Source: Minisyncoccota bacterium (GTDB taxonomy: Bacteria > Patescibacteriota > Minisyncoccia > Minisyncoccales > Minisyncoccaceae). Taken from it: 5,915 nucleotides of DNA. The stretch spans positions 1 through 5,915 of the forward strand of contig JAQTWS010000035.1 in assembly GCA_028689175.1 (NCBI GenBank). The letters are read 5' to 3'. A program made the position numbers and the translations under genes. Below the pieces are notes generated by a model. It was given only the letters and a program-made list of their open reading frames with translations, was not told the origin of the DNA and searched no databases. Below, piece after piece: positions 1 to 5,810 of the stretch (the stretch's first letter is position 1; every line of letters starts with the position of its first letter).

Positions 1-400
1 ATACCCCAAGAGGAATACTAACAACATAACTTGCAGCAATAGTTACTCCATCAATAAAATTATGCACAAAATCTCCTATTAAATTAATGTATGCAAAAGA
101 ATGAATTTTTTCATAAAAATGATTTGGATTGTGACAATGCCTCCATTTTATAAACTTTTCTAAAATAAAGGAAAATAAAAAACCGATTACTACATAGATT
201 AAAGCATTCGTTTCATTTTTTAGAGCTTCTGGAATTAAATGCAAAAAAGCTGCACCAAGCATAGTTCCAATAGAAAAACTAACAAGATATGCTATAATCT
301 TTTTTAATATATTTTCTTTTATTAAAAAAGCAAAAACTCCAATAAAAGAAATTAAGCTTATTGTAAATACACTCATTAAAGAATAAATAATAGTATTCAT
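1..400 (-). CDS. ZIP family metal transporter (partial, 3' end outside window)
   Basis: The N-terminal 133 residues of a ZIP-type divalent metal (Zn/Fe/Mn) transporter of the cytoplasmic membrane; the gene continues past position 1. Visible features are hydrophobic helices at about residues 4-27, 34-56 and 66-84. AAFLHLIPEA (50-59) lies at the end of the second helix. A His-rich cytoplasmic loop follows, with HCHNPNH at 88-94. The family's metal-site helix reads HNFIDGVTIAAS at 113-124, preceded by Asp110; His113, Asn114 and Asp117 are the expected ligands. Its ATG at 398-400 overlaps the stop of the upstream SGNH gene by 4 nt (ATGA), so translational coupling is likely, and it appears to be the last visible gene of the acylation operon. 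No Shine-Dalgarno is visible. Family assignment is secure; the metal and the direction of transport (import is usual for the family) are inferred. Confidence 0.9.
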   Translation of the reverse strand, partial: MNTIIYSLMSVFTISLISFIGVFAFLIKENILKKIIAYLVSFSIGTMLGAAFLHLIPEALKNETNALIYVVIGFLFSFILEKFIKWRHCHNPNHFYEKIHSFAYINLIGDFVHNFIDGVTIAASYVVSIPLGV

Positions 401-1203
401 AAATCAAGATCTTTATTTAATTCATTAATTATTTTTTCTACTAAGTAAGTAGCTCCAAATGTTGTTAAATGTATTCCATCGTCAAGTCTAGTATTATGCA
501 TAACACCTTTACTGTCTGGCATAGTAGCCTTGTAAATCTCGCCATTAACCGCCATTAACTTCTCTGCTGAAAGATAAGTCACCTGATCATTTTCTTTTGC
601 AGCTGATTCATTTAATTCGTTAACATGACGAATCTTTTTAGCATATCCCTCATCTCTCATAGCAGGAAGACCAATCCAATAAACTTTAATATTATTACTA
701 GTAAGTTGCTTGTTAAATACTTTTAAACGATTAGTATATTCGGTATCCCATTCAGGAGTACCATAAACTAAAACTTTTTTAACTCCATCTTTAATAATCT
801 CAAATGACTGAGCATCATTTGTTCCCATCATAGCAATCGCGATATTTGGACTAAATGAATCAATTAAACTTGCAGATTCCTTTTTCCAATCGAAATAGTC
901 AGGACGAGACATGCCGCTTGAAACCTTGCCCCTTCTTAATACTTCCAAATCATTCAAATTAATTAATTTTTGTTCTAAAATGTCTCCAAACCCTCCGGAA
1001 ACCGCAACAAGCGAATCCCCCATAATTAAAATACGGTAAGGTTTTTCTATTTTTTGATATGATTCATTATTTTTAACCACGGTACGAGAAGTATCATTAA
1101 TCGTGTTTTGATTATTTTCAACCTCATTCTTTGGTAAACCTATAATAACAGCAAGAGTTGCTAAAATTATTATTGATATAATTATTTTTATTCCTGTATT
1201 CAT
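397..1203 (-). CDS. Membrane-tethered SGNH hydrolase/acyltransferase, DUF459 type (paralogue A)
   Basis: A 268-residue protein with an N-terminal signal anchor (about residues 5-23), a polar Asn-rich linker (24-53) and an extracytoplasmic SGNH domain. Block I is MGDSL with nucleophile Ser64. Block II is SSGMSRPDYFDW around Gly97. Block III is GTNDAQ with Asn129. Block V is DGIHLT with Asp242 and His245. RPDYFDW, GTNDAQ, YGTPEWD and WIGLPAMR are typical of DUF459 proteins. SGNH proteins beside an MBOAT protein usually transfer acyl groups to, or remove them from, surface polysaccharides; that role is inferred here. The gene starts 13 nt after the stop of paralogue B and ends overlapping the ZIP gene. 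Residues 54-220 are encoded by DNA identical to paralogue B, while the N-terminus is unrelated to it. The ATG at 1203 is chosen because it directly precedes the anchor helix; no SD is seen. All catalytic residues are present, so it is probably active. Confidence 0.9.
   Translation of the reverse strand: MNTGIKIIISIIILATLAVIIGLPKNEVENNQNTINDTSRTVVKNNESYQKIEKPYRILIMGDSLVAVSGGFGDILEQKLINLNDLEVLRRGKVSSGMSRPDYFDWKKESASLIDSFSPNIAIAMMGTNDAQSFEIIKDGVKKVLVYGTPEWDTEYTNRLKVFNKQLTSNNIKVYWIGLPAMRDEGYAKKIRHVNELNESAAKENDQVTYLSAEKLMAVNGEIYKATMPDSKGVMHNTRLDDGIHLTTFGATYLVEKIINELNKDLDL
542..1045 (-). repeat. 504-bp perfect direct repeat, copy A (SGNH catalytic core)
   Basis: Base-for-base identical to 1371-1874 at an offset of 829 nt, including all third codon positions. 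It encodes residues 54-220 of SGNH paralogue A, from just before GDSL to just before the C-terminal His/Asp block. The next base on each side differs between copies (541 g against 1370 t; 1046 t against 1875 a). Confidence 0.97.
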
Positions 1204-1216
1204 ATTTATATATTTA

Positions 1217-2119
1217 TTAATCTTCTAAATCAAGGTCTTTATTTAATTCCTCTATCACTTTATTTACTAAAATCGTCCCTCCAAACCGAGTTAAATGGAT
1301 TCCGTCTGCTATTCTTGTCGCATGCATAACACCCTTGTCGTCAGGCATAAAAGCTTGGTAAATCTCTTCTCCATTAACCGCCATTAACTTCTCTGCTGAA
1401 AGATAAGTCACCTGATCATTTTCTTTTGCAGCTGATTCATTTAATTCGTTAACATGACGAATCTTTTTAGCATATCCCTCATCTCTCATAGCAGGAAGAC
1501 CAATCCAATAAACTTTAATATTATTACTAGTAAGTTGCTTGTTAAATACTTTTAAACGATTAGTATATTCGGTATCCCATTCAGGAGTACCATAAACTAA
1601 AACTTTTTTAACTCCATCTTTAATAATCTCAAATGACTGAGCATCATTTGTTCCCATCATAGCAATCGCGATATTTGGACTAAATGAATCAATTAAACTT
1701 GCAGATTCCTTTTTCCAATCGAAATAGTCAGGACGAGACATGCCGCTTGAAACCTTGCCCCTTCTTAATACTTCCAAATCATTCAAATTAATTAATTTTT
1801 GTTCTAAAATGTCTCCAAACCCTCCGGAAACCGCAACAAGCGAATCCCCCATAATTAAAATACGGTAAGGTTTTAAAGGAGCCTTAAAAATTACTTGATT
1901 ATCTGGTATTTCTTTTATATCTGGATCAGGTATAATTATCTCTCCATTTTTATTAAGAGAAATAACAAAATTGGCCACACTAATTCCCGCAGTTTGAAAA
2001 ATGTTAGCCGGATTTAAATCTCTTGGTGATATCCAAGAAATTAACTTACTAGAATAAGCAACAGGAATAACTATTGCCAAAAGAATCATTAAAAATATTG
2101 TTTTTTTAACTGTGTTCAT
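1217..2119 (-). CDS. Membrane-tethered SGNH hydrolase/acyltransferase, DUF459 type (paralogue B)
   Basis: A 300-residue protein with a signal anchor (about 7-22), a longer linker than paralogue A (23-82, rich in Ile, Pro and Asp) and a DUF459 SGNH domain. It has GDSL with Ser93, the Gly-containing SSGMSRPD block, GTNDAQ with Asn158, and DGIHLT with Asp272 and His275. The frame is open further upstream to 2200, but those 27 extra residues would lie inside the MBOAT gene and precede the charged start of the anchor. The ATG at 2119 (MNTVKK...), 5 nt after the MBOAT stop, is therefore the better start. It is the likely partner of the MBOAT protein, placing or removing the acyl group on the outer face, as DltD or AlgJ/AlgX do in better-known systems (inference). 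Residues 83-249 match paralogue A without a single base change. The C-terminus is about 74% identical to A and ends LDLED instead of LDL. Confidence 0.9.
   Translation of the reverse strand: MNTVKKTIFLMILLAIVIPVAYSSKLISWISPRDLNPANIFQTAGISVANFVISLNKNGEIIIPDPDIKEIPDNQVIFKAPLKPYRILIMGDSLVAVSGGFGDILEQKLINLNDLEVLRRGKVSSGMSRPDYFDWKKESASLIDSFSPNIAIAMMGTNDAQSFEIIKDGVKKVLVYGTPEWDTEYTNRLKVFNKQLTSNNIKVYWIGLPAMRDEGYAKKIRHVNELNESAAKENDQVTYLSAEKLMAVNGEEIYQAFMPDDKGVMHATRIADGIHLTRFGGTILVNKVIEELNKDLDLED
1371..1874 (-). repeat. 504-bp perfect direct repeat, copy B (SGNH catalytic core)
   Basis: The second copy of the identical block, encoding residues 83-249 of SGNH paralogue B. The flanks are clearly diverged from copy A. 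Upstream coding sequence is unrelated. Downstream coding sequence is alignable but has many substitutions and one extra codon (GEEIY against GEIY). Confidence 0.97.
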
Positions 2120-2124
2120 ATTTT

Positions 2125-3537
2125 TTAAAATGAAAAGTATATAAAAGGAGGAACTGTGCTTGGCGCAAACCTGTAAATAATTAAACCTATACCAACCCAA
2201 AATAATATCCAGACAAAACTAGGCATAACTAATTGAATCTTATTTATAAGCTCCATAATTTTTTGTTCAAATAAAATAAAAAATGTAATTAATATGGTTA
2301 TCAAAATAACTGAAAATGACGTTACGCTTACTTTATCGAATTGTCCCAATCCTTTAATAACCGCCATAGCACGTTCCATGTTTTCTGCTCTAAAGAAAAT
2401 CCATCCAAAAGCAACAAAAGTAAAAGTTGTAAGCCATCCTAAAACTCCCCCAAAAACTTTTTTAAAAAAATTATTATCACTTAAAACAGTATTCCAAATA
2501 CGGTGGATGGTCAATCCAATGCCATGCCATAAACCCCAAATCAAATAATGTCCAGCAGCTCCATGCCATAAACCAGAAGCTATAAAAACAATTAAAACAT
2601 TAAGATAGCTACGCAATTTACTTACTCTGTTTCCTCCAAGCGGAATATATAAATAATCACGCATCCACATATAAAAACTAATATGCCAACAGCGCCAAAA
2701 ATCAGTAATAGACTTTGCCTTGTATGGGAATAAAAAGTTAGGCGATAATTCAAAACCTAAAAATCTAGCGCAAGCAATAGCCATATCGCTATATCCTGAA
2801 AAATCACAATAAATTACAAGAGTATAACCAATAACAGCCAAAAATACCGCTAAAGCTGAGAACTGTTCGGGAACTGCAAAAACCTCATCTACTAAAGTAG
2901 CAGATAACCAACTAGAAAGCACTATTTTTTTAAATAAACCAATAAAAAATAATGTTGCAGCTTCCTCTAGTTTGTTAATAGTTTTTGCTCCCCCATTTTT
3001 AAGTTGTGGAAGAAATTCATTTGCCCTTGTGATTGGTCCTGCTAATAAGTAAGGAAAGAAAAAAGAATAAATAGAAAAATCTAAGATAGATGTTTCTGCC
3101 CTATATTTACCTCTTTTTAAATCAAATAAATAGGATATCATTCTAAAAGAATAAAATGAAATACCAATAGGGAAAATAATCTCCCAATAAGGAAGAGATG
3201 AACTCAAATTAATTGATGTAAAAAAAGACTCAGCAGTTACACGGAAAAAATCATAATATTTAAAAATAAAAAGCATTCCCAAATTCAAAACAATTCCTGC
3301 TGCAAATGCTAATTTCGATAAAGCTGTTTCCTTTTTTTCAATAATTAATCCTAATAAAAATGTTAAAATAGAAGCTGTAGCCAAAAGACCAACAAACTTA
3401 ACATCAATTAAGGCATAAAAATAGACACTTACTATGAATAAGAAAATACGCCATATTAATGGACGTGATTTAAGCACCCAGTTAAGAACGATAACTATTG
3501 CAAAAAATATTAAAAAATCAAATGTTCCAAATAGCAT
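2125..3537 (-). CDS. MBOAT family membrane O-acyltransferase (DltB/AlgI type)
   Basis: A 470-residue polytopic membrane protein of normal length for bacterial MBOATs, with about ten or more hydrophobic segments. Family motifs are FPIGISFYSFRMISY (122-136), LLAGPITR (164-171), YCDFSGYSDMAI (243-254), DFWRCWHIS (279-287, His285) and YIPLGGNR (297-304). The conserved SGLWHG follows (321-326), with His325 as the expected catalytic residue, then a second LWHG (336-339). In known members these proteins pass an acyl group from a cytoplasmic donor across the membrane to a surface polymer via an SGNH partner. The C-terminus ends PPFIYFSF, an FIYFxF tail like that of DltX, with Tyr467 as a possible acyl relay. 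The gene starts 6 nt after the pyruvate-kinase-like gene and ends 5 nt before SGNH paralogue B. Family is certain. Donor and polymer are unknown, so no Dlt or Alg symbol is given; no carrier protein or ligase gene is in view. Confidence 0.95.
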   Translation of the reverse strand: MLFGTFDFLIFFAIVIVLNWVLKSRPLIWRIFLFIVSVYFYALIDVKFVGLLATASILTFLLGLIIEKKETALSKLAFAAGIVLNLGMLFIFKYYDFFRVTAESFFTSINLSSSLPYWEIIFPIGISFYSFRMISYLFDLKRGKYRAETSILDFSIYSFFFPYLLAGPITRANEFLPQLKNGGAKTINKLEEAATLFFIGLFKKIVLSSWLSATLVDEVFAVPEQFSALAVFLAVIGYTLVIYCDFSGYSDMAIACARFLGFELSPNFLFPYKAKSITDFWRCWHISFYMWMRDYLYIPLGGNRVSKLRSYLNVLIVFIASGLWHGAAGHYLIWGLWHGIGLTIHRIWNTVLSDNNFFKKVFGGVLGWLTTFTFVAFGWIFFRAENMERAMAVIKGLGQFDKVSVTSFSVILITILITFFILFEQKIMELINKIQLVMPSFVWILFWVGIGLIIYRFAPSTVPPFIYFSF

Positions 3538-3543
3538 ATATTT

Positions 3544-4227
3544 TTAAATGCAATTTTCTGCATCTTCAATAATTTTTCTCATACATATAACTGATTCAAT
3601 TGGATTTTTTCCAATCGCAGTTTCTTCAGAAAGCATAACTGCAGAAGCACCATCAAAAACAGCATTAGCTACATCAGACACCTCAGCCCTTGTTGGCTTT
3701 TTATTTTCCGTCATAGATAAAAGCATTTCTGTAGCAACGATCAAGAACTTATTTTTCTCTATAGTTTTTTTAGTTAGATTTCTTTGCAAACACGGAACCT
3801 TTTCTAAAGAAACCGCTTCTCCTAAATCTCCTCTTGCGATCATTGTTCCCCATGAAGCGTTCAATATTTCATCGAAATTCTCAACTCCTTTTTTGGATTC
3901 TATTTTAGATATTATTTTACAATCAGGCGCCATGCTTAAGATAGAATTAATCTGCTCTACCGATTCAGAAAAAGAAAGAGCGATCGAGGAAGGATTATAT
4001 TCAATTATATTTTTTAAAGTATCTACCGATCTAATATCAAAAATAATTTTAACGTCTTTATTTGTAATTTTTTTTAAATTATCAAAAATAATTTCAAATT
4101 GTTTTTTATCGCTATAAGCTGTATTAACACGCACATAATCAACTCCTTCTTCAATAATACTTTTAAAGATCTTTTGATCTAATGAAGATGGTCCTATGGT
4201 AGCAATTATTTTTGTTTTTCTTTTCAT
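3544..4227 (-). CDS. Minimal pyruvate-kinase-like protein (barrel only, no B or C domain)
   Basis: A 227-residue protein clearly homologous to the (beta/alpha)8 barrel of pyruvate kinase, less than half the usual length of about 470. It starts KTKIIATIGPSS (4-15), as in pyruvate kinases. Later motifs are ISKIES (106-111, Lys108 and Glu110), ARGDLG (131-136, Asp134), VATEML (164-169, Thr166), KPTRAEVSDVANAV (177-190) and MLSEETAIGKNP (198-209). The lid (B) domain, normally inserted after the DTKGPEIRT segment, is absent: FDIRS (63-67) runs straight into VDTLKNIIEY. The allosteric C domain is also missing, because the frame stops just after the last barrel helix. RLNFSHG is degenerate (RVNTAYS, 33-39) and the Lys of DTKGPE is Arg66. 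Metal/PEP-site residues are largely kept, but without the lid ordinary ADP phosphorylation is doubtful. It is the first gene of the MBOAT-SGNH operon. It may bind PEP or pyruvate or act as a lyase; function unknown. Confidence 0.85.
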   Translation of the reverse strand: MKRKTKIIATIGPSSLDQKIFKSIIEEGVDYVRVNTAYSDKKQFEIIFDNLKKITNKDVKIIFDIRSVDTLKNIIEYNPSSIALSFSESVEQINSILSMAPDCKIISKIESKKGVENFDEILNASWGTMIARGDLGEAVSLEKVPCLQRNLTKKTIEKNKFLIVATEMLLSMTENKKPTRAEVSDVANAVFDGASAVMLSEETAIGKNPIESVICMRKIIEDAENCI

Positions 4228-4273
4228 TGTATTTATTTTATTAATCTATGAAACGCTCTCTGATTAAGGAATA

Positions 4274-4301
4274 TATATAATCTACTCTTTTATTTTAACA
4301 A
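4274..4301 (-). promoter_or_regulatory. Alternative promoter close to the PK-like gene
   Basis: On the minus strand TTGTTA (4296-4301), a 16-nt spacer and TATATA (4274-4279) lie about 47 nt before the ATG at 4227. Each box matches consensus at 4 of 6. This is weaker than the upstream candidate but gives a shorter leader. Confidence 0.2.
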
Positions 4302-4426
4302 ATTGATTTTTTTCTACAACTCTTGATTAATTATTAAATTATTTTAAAGATTTTAAAATTATCATATAAAAACATCAAATATTTTAAAATAAAAATGCTA
4401 CCAATATAAATTACTATAGCTCTTTT

Positions 4427-4455
4427 ATTTAAACTAATTTTTTAAATATTGTCAA
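4427..4455 (-). promoter_or_regulatory. Candidate promoter of the PK-like/MBOAT/SGNH/ZIP operon
   Basis: On the minus strand there is a perfect TTGACA (4450-4455), a 17-nt spacer and TTAAAT (4427-4432, 4 of 6 to TATAAT). It would give a leader of about 190-200 nt before the ATG at 4227. The -35 match and spacing are good, but chance matches to the -10 are frequent in DNA this AT-rich. Confidence 0.4.
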
Positions 4456-4522
4456 TTTATTCCCATCTCAAGCACTACCTGATTTGCGTATATATTGTAA
4501 TATATTTGTTTCATAAATATCC

Positions 4523-5200
4523 TTAGTCTCTTTCACAAATTACGCCATCATAAGTCAATGATTGACAATTAGCTATAGGCACACAACTACATTTGGCACA
4601 ACTTGCACTATGGGGTGAATAAGAACATGCTGGTGCAACCGTTCCCCATGCCGCAGAAGTACTGCACTCGCAAGGCATATGATTACAACTATAAGCCCAA
4701 TCAAAACACCTCTCACCAGGACCACAATGTGCTGGCGTCCAATGTTTGATTAATATATGATAACCATTGGGGCAAGTTGTCTCATTTTCTCTAACTATTA
4801 TATTTCCACCATCTCCTCCTAAAGCTGTCTATGCATTATTAATACATGCCATTATTTTTAAATTATCTTGAAGAAAAATCATATAACCTTGATTCTGGTC
4901 ATTACAAGCGGGTAAAGTATTTGTACTCGTATAAGTCGGCATTTTAAAGATATTACTAATTTCTAAATCTTTTATATATGAATAACCATTCGGATTAACA
5001 AAAAAATTGGGATTATCTGTATCTACAAAATTAGTAGCTCCTATTTCACCATTTTTTATCTGCTTGTTTGAAGATGTATTTATAGATGTTAAAACCGAGG
5101 ATAGTATTTGTGAAATAGGTTCATTCCATGCAAAAACAAGAATTGCAATAAATGAGATTATTATAGGAAGAATTATAATTTTATTAATATTTTTAATCAT
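4523..5200 (-). pseudogene. Secreted cysteine-rich surface protein interrupted by an in-frame TAG
   Basis: One continuous frame of 225 codons broken only by TAG at codon 124 (4829-4831). Before it come a signal or anchor helix (about residues 8-24) and VDTDNPNFFVNPNG (59-72), resembling the DxDNxxYYVDPxG motif of tail-fibre, PilV-like and surface stalk proteins. A segment C99...GYMIF...C119-INNA-TAG-TALG then follows. That matches a widespread surface-protein motif ending CnGtaWtaL, so TAG sits where Trp is expected (TGG to TAG). After the TAG, 101 codons stay open to TAA at 4523 and encode 12 Cys, consistent with disulfide-bonded secretion. No start codon with a plausible ribosome site allows the second half to be made alone. 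The first ATG is at 5200, overlapping the upstream gene's stop by 8 nt; the frame extends to a TTG at 5215. It could be a nonsense mutation, sequencing error or readthrough. Motif resemblances are from memory; function is unknown. Confidence 0.7.
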
Positions 5201-5765
5201 AATAGTATTTGCCAAATATTATTTTTACATACATATAATCAATTGATTCAAAAAGCTTCACAAGTAAATTTTCAAATTCCATACCGCTTAAAGAAGAAAA
5301 CTCATGTTTATCAAAACTAAATCCTCCTTTTATTATATTTTCTTCTTTGTTGTCTATAAAAAACTTTAAAATATATTCTAAATCAGCTTGATTTTTAATC
5401 TTTAAACCCTTTTCTTTTAAAACTTTAACAAACACTTTCATTTTATCAGTATTAAAGCTGTAATCTATATGCTTCCACGCATAATTATCTTTATTATTTC
5501 CCGCTCTATTAATGAAATTATTAACATCGTCCTTTAATCCTAAAATATTAATGTTCTTTACTAGATCTTCCTTCCTTTTCTTGCTTAATTTTTTTAAAAG
5601 TATAACCAGTGAAATTATAACAGTGACTATGCCTAGACCTATAAAGAGCCAATCCCAAAAACTTTCTCGTTTAAAAAACCATAACATTATTAAGCAGAAA
5701 ATATAAAAGAATAGGACTGGCAATAAAGTTGTAATAATTTCGTATCGTAGATTTACTTTTTTCAT
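5193..5765 (-). CDS. Membrane-anchored Mrr-like protein, nuclease domain truncated (probable remnant)
   Basis: A 190-residue protein with two transmembrane helices (about 10-31 and 37-57), a basic stretch KKLSKKRKED (58-67), and a helical cytoplasmic region (about 68-155). Near the end, SLSGMEFENLLVKLFESIDY (158-177) matches the first helix of Mrr-type restriction-endonuclease domains, usually of the form LxGxEFExxxxxLxxxxGYxV. The frame ends 13 residues later (KIIFGKYYYD). The GD-x-G-x-D strand and the E/Q-x-K metal-site motif that complete the PD-(D/E)xK fold are therefore missing. The expected GY is DY. Other frames downstream show no continuation of the domain, so a simple single frameshift is not evident. 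A deletion or rearrangement near 5200-5230 is likelier. Translation would start at the ATG at 5765, just after a terminator. It overlaps the cysteine-rich gene by 8 nt. The Mrr assignment rests on a short motif, so confidence is moderate. Confidence 0.55.
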   Translation of the reverse strand: MKKVNLRYEIITTLLPVLFFYIFCLIMLWFFKRESFWDWLFIGLGIVTVIISLVILLKKLSKKRKEDLVKNINILGLKDDVNNFINRAGNNKDNYAWKHIDYSFNTDKMKVFVKVLKEKGLKIKNQADLEYILKFFIDNKEENIIKGGFSFDKHEFSSLSGMEFENLLVKLFESIDYMYVKIIFGKYYYD

Positions 5766-5775
5766 ATTAATATAA

Positions 5776-5781
5776 ATTATA
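5776..5781 (-). promoter_or_regulatory. Perfect TATAAT upstream of the Mrr-like gene
   Basis: A consensus -10 box on the minus strand, 10 nt before the ATG at 5765 and next to the terminator T-run. No -35 lies at 17 nt; TTAACA at 5802-5807 is 20 nt away. If used, the transcript would have almost no leader. Chance is quite possible in this composition. Confidence 0.2.
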
Positions 5782-5784
5782 AAT

Positions 5785-5810
5785 AAAAAAACCTTAAATT
5801 ATGTTAAGGT
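5785..5810 (-). terminator. Rho-independent terminator of an upstream transcript
   Basis: On the minus strand ACCTTAA, a 6-nt loop (CATAAT) and TTAAGGT form a perfect 7-bp stem, followed at once by a run of T. The stem can be extended through G-T and A-T pairs into the T-run. It ends a transcript entering from the right of the window and separates it from the Mrr-like gene, whose ATG is about 25 nt further on. Confidence 0.65.

Larger units (their letters stand above)
4228..4522. other. AT-rich intergenic region with candidate promoters, no gene
   Basis: This 295-nt gap separates the cysteine-rich gene from the five-gene operon. It is almost entirely A/T apart from a short higher-GC patch at about 4461-4488. 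It contains two copies of the palindrome ATTTTAAAAT (4350-4359, 4381-4390) with a near copy at 4341, and an ATATATT-gt-AATATAT dyad at 4490-4505. No convincing coding frame, tRNA or hairpin-plus-T-run terminator was found. It probably carries the operon promoter and a leader of up to about 200 nt. Confidence 0.6.

Noticed and set aside
542..1874. The duplicated block as an insertion sequence or CRISPR-like repeat
   Set aside because: There are only two copies, both in frame inside homologous genes, with no terminal inverted repeats, transposase or spacers. Paralogue gene conversion explains it better.
2120..2200. N-terminal extension of SGNH paralogue B up to 2200
   Set aside because: It overlaps the MBOAT C-terminus on the same strand in another frame, adds an implausible Cys/Phe-rich leader, and would displace the normal charged start of the anchor helix.
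3548..4117. Long plus-strand open frame opposite the pyruvate-kinase-like gene
   Set aside because: It is antisense to a gene with clear family motifs on the minus strand, and its translation shows no recognisable domain. It is a shadow frame.
4452..4514. 20-codon minus-strand frame (start ATG at 4514) after the Cys-rich gene
   Set aside because: It is short, has no ribosome site and no recognisable features, and its end overlaps the candidate -35 box. It is likely chance.
4805..4828. AGGAGG followed closely by ATG on the minus strand just after the TAG, suggesting a restart site for the Cys-rich half
   Set aside because: The spacing is only 2 nt, and the ATG is out of frame and meets TAA within a few codons. 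The purine run simply encodes Gly-Gly in the long frame.
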